Below are positions 1 through 6,422 of a stretch of DNA of 11,047 nucleotides, piece after piece; position 1 is the stretch's first letter; each line of letters opens with the position of its first letter. This stretch comes from Rhizobiaceae bacterium UBA1291 (GTDB taxonomy: Bacteria; Pseudomonadota; Alphaproteobacteria; Rhizobiales; Rhizobiaceae). The DNA lies in NCBI GenBank assembly GCA_002307905.1, contig DBUL01000202.1:1003-12049 (forward strand). Direction: 5' to 3'. The notes beneath the pieces were generated by a model. That model was not told the DNA's origin, searched no databases, and saw nothing but the letters and a program-made list of their open reading frames with translations. Position numbers and translations under genes: made by a program.

Positions 1-712
1 CACGGGCGAGCCCCTTGGGTCCTTCGTAGGGTTCGCGGATGCTGACGGAGCCTGATCGGGCCAGTTCTGCCGCGGTCCAGCCCGCCTGCGCCGTCGCTCC
101 CACCTGATAGCGCCATTCGTCGGTTGCCTCGGAGAAGGTCTGGAGAAGTCCACCGGAGAAGGATACGGCATTGCCGAACGCGGCACAGGTTCGGTCGGCA
201 TCCAGGTTTAACAGCCGTGCGACCGCAGCAGCGGCGGCACCTGTTCCATAGAGCGTGGTGGCGCGAAAACCTCTCGGGGTCGTGTCGCCGGCCAGCAATT
301 CCTCGAACAGTCCGCCCACCTCATAACCGGCAATCATCGCCGGGATCAGGTCCGCCATGCTGGCCCGGCCGCTTTCGATGAGCGCCATCAAAAGCGGGAT
401 CATCACCGCGCCAAGGTGTGCCGCCCCGCAGGTATCTTCCTGCCCGCGGCCATGGAAGAGGGCGCCGTTGGCCATGACTGCGCCAGTCACACTTCCCATT
501 CCGCCACTGCCAAGGAAGGTTGCCTCGCCCGGCCCGCCATACATCGCAACCGCGGCGGCGCGGGCCACCGGTTCATACGGCGTTGCGAGGCCTGCCATGG
601 CTATCCCGTAGCCGTTCAACAGGCAGGTGTGAGCCTTGTCCCACACCCGTTCCGGAATGGTATCGCGCGTCAACGCCGAGGTAAAATGCGCGAGATGCTC
701 CGCGATTGTCAT
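1..712 (-). CDS. MmgE/PrpD-family protein, N-terminal part (C-terminus beyond left edge)
   Basis: Read on the minus strand, an uninterrupted frame of 237 codons starts at ATG 712-710 and is still open at base 1. About half of a usual ~450-residue MmgE/PrpD protein is therefore present. The start has a GGGAGG ribosome site about 5 bases upstream (plus-strand 717-723). Family features visible are a helical N-terminus, the NG-x-x-x-H segment at residues 82-87, a QEDT..AAH loop at 91-99, a GYEVGGLFEELL helix near 130-145, a GTGAAAAAVARLL helix near 160, and an REPYEGPKGLAR segment close to the window edge. Known family members are 2-methylcitrate dehydratase, cis-aconitate decarboxylase and iminodisuccinate epimerase-like enzymes, all acting on small polycarboxylates in the cytoplasm. 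The family assignment is firm, but the reaction is unknown. It is transcribed away from the catabolic operon and probably shares its control region. Confidence 0.88.
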   Translation of the reverse strand, partial: MTIAEHLAHFTSALTRDTIPERVWDKAHTCLLNGYGIAMAGLATPYEPVARAAAVAMYGGPGEATFLGSGGMGSVTGAVMANGALFHGRGQEDTCGAAHLGAVMIPLLMALIESGRASMADLIPAMIAGYEVGGLFEELLAGDTTPRGFRATTLYGTGAAAAAVARLLNLDADRTCAAFGNAVSFSGGLLQTFSEATDEWRYQVGATAQAGWTAAELARSGSVSIREPYEGPKGLAR

Positions 713-742
713 GGTTTCCTCCCTCTGAAAGCCTGCCGACAA

Positions 743-770
743 GCTATGGCGGGAAGGCACATGATGTCAA
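743..770 (-). promoter_or_regulatory. Candidate promoter for the MmgE/PrpD gene
   Basis: On the minus strand a perfect TTGACA -35 box lies at 770-765. It is followed 16-17 bases later by a weak -10 (CATAGC/ATAGCT, around 748-742). The start codon follows about 30 bases downstream. The -35 is convincing and the -10 is poor, so an activator may be needed. Sequence evidence only. Confidence 0.4.
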
Positions 771-790
771 TAAAATGATAGTTGACTCAT
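761..790. promoter_or_regulatory. Inverted repeat between divergent genes, candidate operator
   Basis: The left arm is ATGA-T-GTCAA (761-770) and the right arm is TTGACTCAT (782-790). The arms are complementary over 9 bases if T765 is bulged out, with an 11-base spacer (771-781). The inner five bases of the two arms are the cores of the two divergent -35 boxes, so part of the symmetry may simply reflect two promoters back to back. The outer ATGA/TCAT match is not explained by promoter consensus and suggests a regulator site controlling both directions. No regulator gene is in the window to link to it. Confidence 0.4.
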
Positions 791-810
791 AATTCATTTA
801 TGTTACTTTC
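782..810 (+). promoter_or_regulatory. Candidate promoter for the rightward operon
   Basis: TTGACT (782-787) matches the -35 consensus at five of six positions. At 16-17 bases spacing the -10 candidates are TACTTT or ACTTTC (804-810), which are weak. The region is the most AT-rich stretch of the window and lies just before the strong ribosome site of the SDR gene, giving a 5' leader of roughly 20 bases. The location is plausible, but the precise -10 is uncertain. Confidence 0.4.
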
Positions 811-834
811 GCCTTGGGAACGAGGGAGGAATTC

Positions 835-1620
835 ATGTCGCAGCAGGCGCAGCTGGCTGGTCGGGTCATCGCAATTACAGGCGGAGCGAGCGGCATAGGC
901 GCAGCCTGCGCGGAAGTCGCAGCCGCGCGTGGCGCCAAGATCGCGGTGCTCGACCGTAACCTCGATCAGGCCCGTGCCGTGGCCGAGCGCATCGGCGGCA
1001 AGGCTTTTCATATCGACGTGACCGAGGAGCAGAGCGTTGTCGATGCCATTGCTGCGGTGGAGCGCGAAATGGGGCCGATCGCGGGTGGTATCACCTCGGC
1101 TGGCATCGTCCAGACGCCGAAACCGCCGGCGGAAATGGACATGGCGGTGTTTGACCGCATCTACGAGGTCAATTTCCGCGGTACGTTCCTTTCACTGCGG
1201 GAATTGGCGCGCCACATGATCCCGCGCCGCTCGGGCAGCCTCGTCGCCCTGAGCTCGATCACCGCGCGCCGCTCGACGCCGCTGCATGCATACGGGCCGG
1301 GAAAGGCTGCCGTCACCAACCTGGTCGAGGGGCTTTCGGGGGAGTGGGGCCGTGCAGGCATCCGCGTGAACGCCATCGAGCCGGGTTACACCCGTACGCC
1401 GGCGCTTCAGGCGCAGATCGATCTCGGTCACCGCGACGTTGCCCTCATGAATGCGAATTCCACGCTCGGCCGCATGGTCGAGCCGTCGGAAATCGGCACT
1501 GTTGCCGCCTTTCTGCTCTCCGATGATGCCTCGGCTGTCACCGGTGTGTCGATGGCGGTGGATGCGGGCTTCTATCAGGTGGGCTCGTGGGCGCCCTATG
1601 GTGGGGTCCGCGAATACTGA
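835..1620 (+). CDS. SDR-family NAD(P)-dependent oxidoreductase
   Basis: This is a 261-residue classical short-chain dehydrogenase. The cofactor motif TGGASGIG is at residues 15-22. The acidic D40 at the end of strand beta-2 favours NAD over NADP. The active-site tetrad is N113 (VNFRG), S140, Y153 and K157 (YGPGK). PGYTRT follows at 183-188, and the C-terminus carries the usual SDR GVSMAVDAGF segment. The typical NNAG motif is TSAG here (87-90). ATG 835 was chosen because GGGAGGA (824-830) sits 5 bases upstream; a TTG at 814 has no such site. The expected reaction is reversible oxidation of a secondary alcohol to a ketone in the cytoplasm. As first gene of the operon it may prepare the oxo-substrate for the E1/E2 complex, or act on a 3-hydroxyacyl intermediate. 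The substrate is not predictable. Confidence 0.92.
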   Translation: MSQQAQLAGRVIAITGGASGIGAACAEVAAARGAKIAVLDRNLDQARAVAERIGGKAFHIDVTEEQSVVDAIAAVEREMGPIAGGITSAGIVQTPKPPAEMDMAVFDRIYEVNFRGTFLSLRELARHMIPRRSGSLVALSSITARRSTPLHAYGPGKAAVTNLVEGLSGEWGRAGIRVNAIEPGYTRTPALQAQIDLGHRDVALMNANSTLGRMVEPSEIGTVAAFLLSDDASAVTGVSMAVDAGFYQVGSWAPYGGVREY

Positions 1621-1622
1621 AA

Positions 1623-1638
1623 TCCGGCAATAGCCGGA
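1623..1638 (+). promoter_or_regulatory. Small hairpin after the SDR gene
   Basis: TCCGGC and GCCGGA form a perfect 6-bp stem around an AATA tetraloop, starting 3 bases after the SDR stop codon. There is no T-run, so it is unlikely to be a strong intrinsic terminator. It could protect the 3' end of the upstream message or work with the following hairpin. Confidence 0.5.
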
Positions 1639-1640
1639 CC

Positions 1641-1663
1641 AGCCGCCCGGGGAGAGGGCGGCT
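1641..1663 (+). promoter_or_regulatory. GC-rich hairpin before the binding-protein gene
   Basis: AGCCGCCC (1641-1648) pairs perfectly with GGGCGGCT (1656-1663) around a 7-base purine loop. The bases after the stem are CTCTCAAAAAAG rather than a T-run, so on the plus strand it is not a classical intrinsic terminator. It lies 21 bases before the start of the binding-protein gene. An RNA-stabilising or processing role, or weak attenuation, is possible. Confidence 0.55.
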
Positions 1664-1684
1664 CTCAAAAAAGAGGAGGAGTGA

Positions 1685-2944
1685 ATGACCGTATCCTATC
1701 GGGCCGGAATGTCCCGTCGTGCCTTTTTGTCGACCGCGGGTGCCGTTGGCGCCGCGACGCTTGCCTGCCCGTCCATCCTTCGCGCGCAAGGTGCCGCGAT
1801 CAAGGTCGGGGTTCCTACCATTCTGTCGGGTCGTGTTGCCATCCTGGGAGAAACGGCCTCGGTCGGCGCCAAGATGGCGGTGGACGCCGTCAATGCCGCC
1901 GGTGGTATCGACGGGCGCATGATCGAACTGGTCATTCGCGACACGAAGGGCAAGCCGGATGAGGCGGCACGCGTCACCCGCGAACTGATCAGTACGGATG
2001 GCTGCCAGGTTATCCTTGATGCTGAGGCATCGGGCGGGGCGTTCGCCGTGCACGAGGTGGTGCGTGACACCGGAACCTATTGCGTGCATTCCATCTCGGA
2101 AACCTCTTCGCTGACTGCGGACCCCGCGAATACGGCGCACTGGATCTTCCGGTCGGGCCGTCAGGGTATCCATGACGCGATTGCGGGTGGGCTCTATGCG
2201 TCCGAACTGGCGAAATCGGGCGTGAAGCGCTGGGCCACCTGTTCGCCCGACTACGCCTATGGCCGAGACACGACCGCGGAGTTCATGGAGTTCCTGACGA
2301 TCTTCGCGCCGGATGTGAAGCTGGTCGGCGAGACTTGGCCCAAGGTATTCCAGCCCGACTACACCGAGAACATCACCAATCTGCTGAACCTTGCGCCAGA
2401 GGCTCTCTACAGCTGCCTTTGGGGCGGCGATCTGGTGGCGTTCTTCGATCAGGCAAGCCTCTACGGCCTTTTCGATCAGTTCCAGACGGTGGCCGTCAAC
2501 ATGGGTGACGCGCCGGTTCTCGAGGCGATCAAGAACCTGCCGACCGGCATCCATTCCGGCAATCGCTACCATAAGGACATTCCCGACAGCGACGCCAACG
2601 AGACCTGGAACGCAGAGTACCGCAAGTCTGGCAAGCTGCCGACCAACTGGGGCTGGCAGGCCTATACGGGAGCGCGCTTCGTGATCGAGGCGCTGAAGGC
2701 AACGAACGGCGGAACCGATCGCGACAAGCTTGCGGAAGCTACCAAAGGCCGTACCATCGACAGCCCGCACGGCGTAAACGGCACCGTCACCATGCGTGAG
2801 AGCGACAACACGCTGGTCGACTACGCGATCGGCTACGGCAAGACGATCTCCGAGGCGCCGTACCTCACCGATTTCAAGCCAACGGCTTGGGATGTGATCC
2901 TCGAGCACGAGACGGAGTGGAAGAAGCGCAAGGGCTTCATCTGA
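1685..2944 (+). CDS. Branched-chain-amino-acid-type ABC transporter substrate-binding protein (Tat signal)
   Basis: The 419-residue protein is a periplasmic type-1 binding protein of the LivK/Peripla_BP_6 group. The N-terminus carries a twin-arginine motif S10-R-R-A-F-L15, a hydrophobic segment to about residue 27, and a likely cleavage site near LRA-QG (34/35). The mature protein opens with IKVGVPTILSG and then GAKMAVDAVNAAGGIDGR, both typical of the family. ATG 1685 is chosen because GGAGGA (1675-1680) lies just upstream; the in-frame ATG at 1709 would still keep the Tat motif but lacks a good site. It captures a ligand in the periplasm and delivers it to the two permeases encoded next. Many relatives bind ligands other than leucine, such as amides, short carboxylates or aromatic acids, so the catabolic neighbours are the better clue. 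Hairpins flank the gene on both sides. Confidence 0.93.
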   Translation: MTVSYRAGMSRRAFLSTAGAVGAATLACPSILRAQGAAIKVGVPTILSGRVAILGETASVGAKMAVDAVNAAGGIDGRMIELVIRDTKGKPDEAARVTRELISTDGCQVILDAEASGGAFAVHEVVRDTGTYCVHSISETSSLTADPANTAHWIFRSGRQGIHDAIAGGLYASELAKSGVKRWATCSPDYAYGRDTTAEFMEFLTIFAPDVKLVGETWPKVFQPDYTENITNLLNLAPEALYSCLWGGDLVAFFDQASLYGLFDQFQTVAVNMGDAPVLEAIKNLPTGIHSGNRYHKDIPDSDANETWNAEYRKSGKLPTNWGWQAYTGARFVIEALKATNGGTDRDKLAEATKGRTIDSPHGVNGTVTMRESDNTLVDYAIGYGKTISEAPYLTDFKPTAWDVILEHETEWKKRKGFI

Positions 2945-2954
2945 TCCTCCCCTG

Positions 2955-2978
2955 CCGCGCGGCGTCTTTGCCGCGCGG
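2955..2978 (+). promoter_or_regulatory. Strong GC hairpin after the binding-protein gene
   Basis: CCGCGCGGC (2955-2963) and GCCGCGCGG (2970-2978) form a perfect 9-bp stem with a 6-base loop GTCTTT, 10 bases after the stop codon. No T-run follows, and a permease gene starts 27 bases later. In ABC importer operons such hairpins between binding protein and permease are known to stabilise the upstream message or cause partial termination. This gives more binding protein than membrane protein, and that role is inferred here. Confidence 0.65.
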
Positions 2979-3005
2979 TCCCATCTTGAAGGAAAGCCGC
3001 CGACG

Positions 3006-3914
3006 ATGCTCGATCTTGACGCATTGCTGAACTGTTTCAGCGCGACCTCCTGCCTGGTCACGCAGACCTCCACCGGCATCATCATCGGGATGCTGCTGTT
3101 TCTCGTCGCGTCTGGTGTGACGCTCATCTTCGGCGTGCTGCATGTGGTGAACTTCGCCCATGGCGCGTTCTATATGATCGGCGCCTACACGGCCTGGTCG
3201 GCGTACAACGCGACGGGCAGCTACTATCTGGCTGTGCTGGCAGGCGCGGCTTCCGCCGCGGTCATCGGCGTTCTCTTCGAGCGTCTGGCGATCAGCAGGG
3301 TGTACAAGGAAAACCTGCTAATGCAGCTCCTCGTCTGCTACGCGTTCGTGCTCATCGCTGACGATGCGGTGAAGATGATCTGGGGTGCGGAATATCTCGC
3401 GATGGGTATTCCGGCGGAGTTCCGCGTGCCGCCATACCGTTTCGCCGGTGGCGTGGTCCCGCCTTTCTACGTTTTCCTCGTCGCCACCTCGCTGGCGGTG
3501 GCCGTGGCTTGCCTACTACTTATCCGGTACAGCCGCTTCGGCAAGATCGTTCGGGCGGCGGCGCATAACGCTGACATGGTCTCGGTTCTGGGCATCCGCG
3601 TGCCTGTCTATTTCGCTGCGCTGTTCGGCCTCGGCTGTGCGCTCGCCGGCATGGCGGGAGCGCTTGCCGCGCCGGTGCGTTCCATGACGCCGGGCATGGG
3701 GCTCTCGATCCTGATCGACAGTTTCATCGTCACCGTCATCGGCGGCATGGGATCGATCCCGGGCGCGCTGCTCGCCGCGATCATGCTGGGTGTGACGCGC
3801 TCCTTCGGCAGCCTCGGCTTTCCGCTTTTCGTCGACGGCGTGATGTTCATCATGATGGTCGCGATCCTCGTCTTCCGCCCACAGGGTCTGCTCGGGGAGA
3901 GGCCGCTGCGATGA
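3006..3914 (+). CDS. LivH-type branched-chain ABC transporter permease
   Basis: This 302-residue integral membrane protein consists of repeated hydrophobic segments, about eight by eye. It has the LivH hallmark GVLHVVNFAHGAFYMIGAY at residues 43-61, a cytoplasmic RYSRFGKIVRAAAHNADMV loop near 175-195 that should contact the ATPases, and a C-terminal GGMGSIPGALLAAI segment near 247-260. It ends with FRPQGLLG, which is usual in this family. It forms half of the transmembrane channel with the protein encoded next. The ATG at 3006 is preceded by AAGGAAA (2989-2995) at a slightly long spacing of about 10 bases, so translation may be weaker than for the binding protein. The last codons overlap the next gene through ATGA. 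Confidence 0.93.
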   Translation: MLDLDALLNCFSATSCLVTQTSTGIIIGMLLFLVASGVTLIFGVLHVVNFAHGAFYMIGAYTAWSAYNATGSYYLAVLAGAASAAVIGVLFERLAISRVYKENLLMQLLVCYAFVLIADDAVKMIWGAEYLAMGIPAEFRVPPYRFAGGVVPPFYVFLVATSLAVAVACLLLIRYSRFGKIVRAAAHNADMVSVLGIRVPVYFAALFGLGCALAGMAGALAAPVRSMTPGMGLSILIDSFIVTVIGGMGSIPGALLAAIMLGVTRSFGSLGFPLFVDGVMFIMMVAILVFRPQGLLGERPLR

Positions 3915-4924
3915 GCCGAATGCATCCCTTTACCCACGCGAGCCTTCTGGCGCTCGCAGCCCTTTGCGGTTTCGTGCTCGTGGGCATCATCAGCCCCGGC
4001 ACATGGCTGCTCGACACGCTAACAGGCTTGTTCGCCGCAGGCCTTCTCGTGATGTCGCTCCATCTTCTGATCGGCTATACCGGCCTGATCTCCTTCGGCC
4101 ATGCGGCCTATTATGCCAGCGGCGGCTACATCTTCGGCATGGTCCTGCAGACGCCGGCCTTCGTCGCGGCCTGCGGAGCCTGGTCGGTGCCGCTCGCTAC
4201 GCTGCTTGCATTCTGCGGAACCGGGCTCTTCGCGCTCGTCGTCGGTTCGATCTGCGCGCGGCTGTCGGAAATCTACTTCGCCTTCCTGACGCTCGCCTTC
4301 CAGATGCTCTTCGTTTCGATTATCCAGGGCCTGGTGCAGTACACCGGCGGCGACCAGGGGCTGACGGGCGGTATTCCGCGCCCCGTCTTCCTGGGCCTCG
4401 ATCTGGTCCAGGCGCAGCATCGTTACGCCTTCTCCGCCTTCCTCTTCGTCGTCGGTGTGCTGGCAGTGCGGTTGATCACCCTGTCCTCGTTTGGCGCGAG
4501 CTTGCGCATGGTGCGAGACAACGAGCGTCGCGCGGCATTCCTCGGCGTGAACACCTACGCGGTTAAAGTTCTGGCCTTCACCGCTGCCGGATCGATCGCC
4601 TCCCTCGGCGGTGTCGTCCTTGCGATCTTCACCTCCGCTGCTTACCCGGAATGGGCCGGCTGGTCGGTTTCGGGCGAAGCGATCTTCATGATCATGCTCG
4701 GTGGGCTGCACAGCTTCTGGGGGCCGCTCGTCGGCGTCGTGGTCATGCGTCTCATCAACGATGTGACGCTGCTGTACACCACCCATACCGAGCTGGCGAA
4801 GGGCCTTGCGATCCTCTTTGTCGTGCTCGTTCTCAAACGCGGCATACTCGATTGGCTGACCGACTGGCGCAAGGCGCGCCGCGCGACCCCCTCCATGAAG
4901 GAGCAAGATCATGCTGCGCCTTGA
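3911..4924 (+). CDS. LivM-type branched-chain ABC transporter permease
   Basis: This 337-residue membrane protein is the second permease of the importer. The family signature HLLIGYTGLISFGHAAYYAS lies at residues 51-70. The coupling loop SLRMVRDNERRAAFLGVN lies near 195-212, and GGLHSFWGPLVGVVV follows near 265-280. The protein is hydrophobic throughout except for a basic C-terminal tail (DWRKARRATPSMKEQDHAAP). The ATG at 3911 overlaps the stop of the preceding permease as ATGA, with GGGGAGAGG (3894-3902) upstream, so the two permeases should be translated in step. A second in-frame ATG at 3920 is possible but less likely. The end overlaps the first ATPase gene by 14 bases. Confidence 0.93.
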   Translation: MSRMHPFTHASLLALAALCGFVLVGIISPGTWLLDTLTGLFAAGLLVMSLHLLIGYTGLISFGHAAYYASGGYIFGMVLQTPAFVAACGAWSVPLATLLAFCGTGLFALVVGSICARLSEIYFAFLTLAFQMLFVSIIQGLVQYTGGDQGLTGGIPRPVFLGLDLVQAQHRYAFSAFLFVVGVLAVRLITLSSFGASLRMVRDNERRAAFLGVNTYAVKVLAFTAAGSIASLGGVVLAIFTSAAYPEWAGWSVSGEAIFMIMLGGLHSFWGPLVGVVVMRLINDVTLLYTTHTELAKGLAILFVVLVLKRGILDWLTDWRKARRATPSMKEQDHAAP

Positions 4925-5666
4925 GAATCTCGTAAAGCGGTTTGGCGGGCTTGTCGCGACCGATGACGTCTCGCTGAACTTCCCCGCCGGATCGCTTACG
5001 GCAATCATCGGTCCGAACGGTGCAGGCAAGACAACGCTGTTCAACCAGATCACCGGTCATCTCGTACCCACTAGCGGAAAGATCTGGCTTGGGGATGAGG
5101 ATATAACCGGTCTCAAACCGGTAGCCATCGTGCGCCGGGGTATCGGCAGGGCCTTCCAGATCGCCAGCATCTTTCCGTCGATGACGGTCCGTGAATCGCT
5201 TGCCGCCGCCGTTACGGCCCATCGCCGATCCGCCTTCGGGCTGACCAGCGCTTTTCCGTGCCGGGATGTGGCGGATCGGGCCGACGAACTTCTGCATCTG
5301 CTCGGCATGGACAAGGTGGCTGATCGCATTTCAAGTGAGATTTCGCATGGCGACCAGAAGTTGCTGGATGTGGGTCTTGCGCTGGCGCTTGAGCCGAAGG
5401 TCCTCCTTCTGGACGAACCGGCTGCCGGCATGGGGCCGGAGGAGCGCTGGCAGATGATGGCCACGGTCCAGCGCCTCTGGAAAAGCGCGAACATGACGCT
5501 GCTCTTCATCGAGCACGACATCGAACTGGTGTTTCGCACGGCGGAGGTCATCCACGTCCTGCGCTACGGCGCGGTGCTGGCCTCGGGCACGCCCGACGAG
5601 ATTCGCGGCCATCCCGATGTGATCGAGGCCTATCTCGGTCGTGAAACTGAGGAGGATCCGGCATGA
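4911..5666 (+). CDS. LivG-type ABC transporter ATP-binding protein
   Basis: The protein has 251 residues. Walker A is GPNGAGKTT at 34-42, the Q-loop is AFQ at 81-83, the ABC signature is SHGDQ at 145-149, Walker B is LLLDEP at 165-170 with catalytic E169, and the switch histidine is H202 in IEHD. The SHGDQ form instead of LSGGQ is common in LivG relatives. The C-terminal extension GTPDEIRGHPDVIEAYLG is diagnostic for the LivG group. It pairs with the next protein to power import through the two permeases. ATG 4911 has AAGGAG (4898-4903) upstream inside the end of the preceding gene. All nucleotide-binding residues are intact, so the protein should be active. Confidence 0.95.
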   Translation: MLRLENLVKRFGGLVATDDVSLNFPAGSLTAIIGPNGAGKTTLFNQITGHLVPTSGKIWLGDEDITGLKPVAIVRRGIGRAFQIASIFPSMTVRESLAAAVTAHRRSAFGLTSAFPCRDVADRADELLHLLGMDKVADRISSEISHGDQKLLDVGLALALEPKVLLLDEPAAGMGPEERWQMMATVQRLWKSANMTLLFIEHDIELVFRTAEVIHVLRYGAVLASGTPDEIRGHPDVIEAYLGRETEEDPA

Positions 5667-6376
5667 GTGATGTCATTCTCGACATGAAGGGTGTCAACGT
5701 CTTCTACGGCGCTTCGCATATCCTGTTCGACATGGCGCTGGAGGTGAGAAAGGGTCGCACGCTTGCGGTTCTTGGTCGCAACGGCGCTGGAAAGTCCACG
5801 ACGATGAAGGCGATCATGGGCGTGGCGCCGATCCGTTCGGGCGAAGTCCGCTATGCGGGAAGCCGCATCGATGGGCAGGTGCCGCATGCCATCGCCCGTC
5901 GCGGTATCGGTCTCGTGCCGGAAGACCGGCAGGTATTTCCGCGCCATTCTGTCGATGACAACCTGCGTATCGCGGCGAAGCCTAGTGCCAGCGGGCAAAG
6001 CGATTGGACGATGGATAACATCTACGATGCTTTTCCCATCCTCGCGAAGATGCGCAGCCGCACAGCCGGCATGATGTCAGGCGGGGAGCAGCAGCTTCTC
6101 TCGATGGCGCGTTGCCTCATGGGCAATCCCGATCTGATCCTGCTGGACGAGCCCTCCGAAGGGCTTGCTCCGATCATCGTGCAGGAGATCGGCCGCCTCA
6201 TCCGACGCCTGCGCAACACCGGCGTAACGATCGTCCTTGCAGAGCAGAACATGCATTTCTGCCTCGGAATCTCGGAGGACGCCATCATCATCGACAAGGG
6301 CCAGATTGTCTATCGGGGCACCATCGAGACGCTGAAGACGGACAAGGACATTACGAGCCGATACCTGGCCATCTGA
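5663..6376 (+). CDS. LivF-type ABC transporter ATP-binding protein
   Basis: The protein has 237 residues. Walker A is GRNGAGKST at 38-46, the Q-loop is VPEDRQ at 85-90, the signature is MSGGEQ at 138-143, and Walker B is LILLDEP at 158-164 with E163. The switch position reads EQN (194-196) rather than histidine, which is normal for LivF proteins. The short C-terminus IVYRGTIETLKTDKDI is also LivF-like. It overlaps the preceding ATPase gene by ATGA, with GGAGG (5651-5655) upstream, indicating coupled translation and equal subunit amounts. It forms a heterodimer with the LivG-type protein on the cytoplasmic face of the importer. Confidence 0.95.
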   Translation: MSDVILDMKGVNVFYGASHILFDMALEVRKGRTLAVLGRNGAGKSTTMKAIMGVAPIRSGEVRYAGSRIDGQVPHAIARRGIGLVPEDRQVFPRHSVDDNLRIAAKPSASGQSDWTMDNIYDAFPILAKMRSRTAGMMSGGEQQLLSMARCLMGNPDLILLDEPSEGLAPIIVQEIGRLIRRLRNTGVTIVLAEQNMHFCLGISEDAIIIDKGQIVYRGTIETLKTDKDITSRYLAI

Positions 6377-6386
6377 CGGAAGAGCT

Positions 6387-6422
6387 ATGAACAGAACCAA
6401 GATGAAAAAGGTGACGCCATGA
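6387..6422 (+). CDS. Possible 11-codon leader ORF before E1 alpha
   Basis: A short frame encoding MNRTKMKKVTP starts at ATG 6387, with a GGAAGAG purine run (6378-6384) just ahead. It ends at TGA 6420-6422, whose first bases overlap the ATG of the E1 alpha gene as ATGA. It fills most of the 42-base gap after the ATPase gene. It could couple translation of E1 alpha to upstream ribosomes. An ORF this short can arise by chance and the peptide resembles nothing I recognise, so this is speculative. Confidence 0.25.
   Translation: MNRTKMKKVTP

Noticed and set aside
124..778. Plus-strand frames of 84-120 codons in the first 780 bases
   Set aside because: They are arginine/proline-rich shadows of the MmgE/PrpD gene on the minus strand, which has clear family motifs and its own ribosome site.
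784..790. TGACTCA heptamer resembling a eukaryotic AP-1/GCN4 site
   Set aside because: The locus is clearly bacterial. The match is explained by the overlapping -35 box and inverted-repeat arm.
1641..1672. Hairpin plus A-run as an intrinsic terminator
   Set aside because: On the plus strand the stem is followed by A residues, not T. On the minus strand the T-run would come before the stem, so neither orientation fits a Rho-independent terminator.
1538..3127. 529-codon open frame on the minus strand opposite the binding-protein gene
   Set aside because: The sequence is low-complexity and rich in R, G, H and D with no family motif. The plus strand has a clear protein family, a Tat signal and a ribosome site, so this is a shadow of GC-rich codon use.
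4019..5053. 344-codon minus-strand frame opposite the second permease and first ATPase
   Set aside because: It has a hydrophilic E/R/H/Q-rich composition typical of the antisense of membrane-protein codons and no recognisable motif. It spans two well-supported genes.
5343..5357. Possible defective ABC signature (SHGDQ) in the LivG-type ATPase
   Set aside because: Such variants of LSGGQ are common in LivG-like ATPases, and all other nucleotide-binding motifs are intact.
6242..6250. Missing switch histidine in the LivF-type ATPase (EQN)
   Set aside because: This substitution is characteristic of LivF proteins and does not indicate a broken gene.
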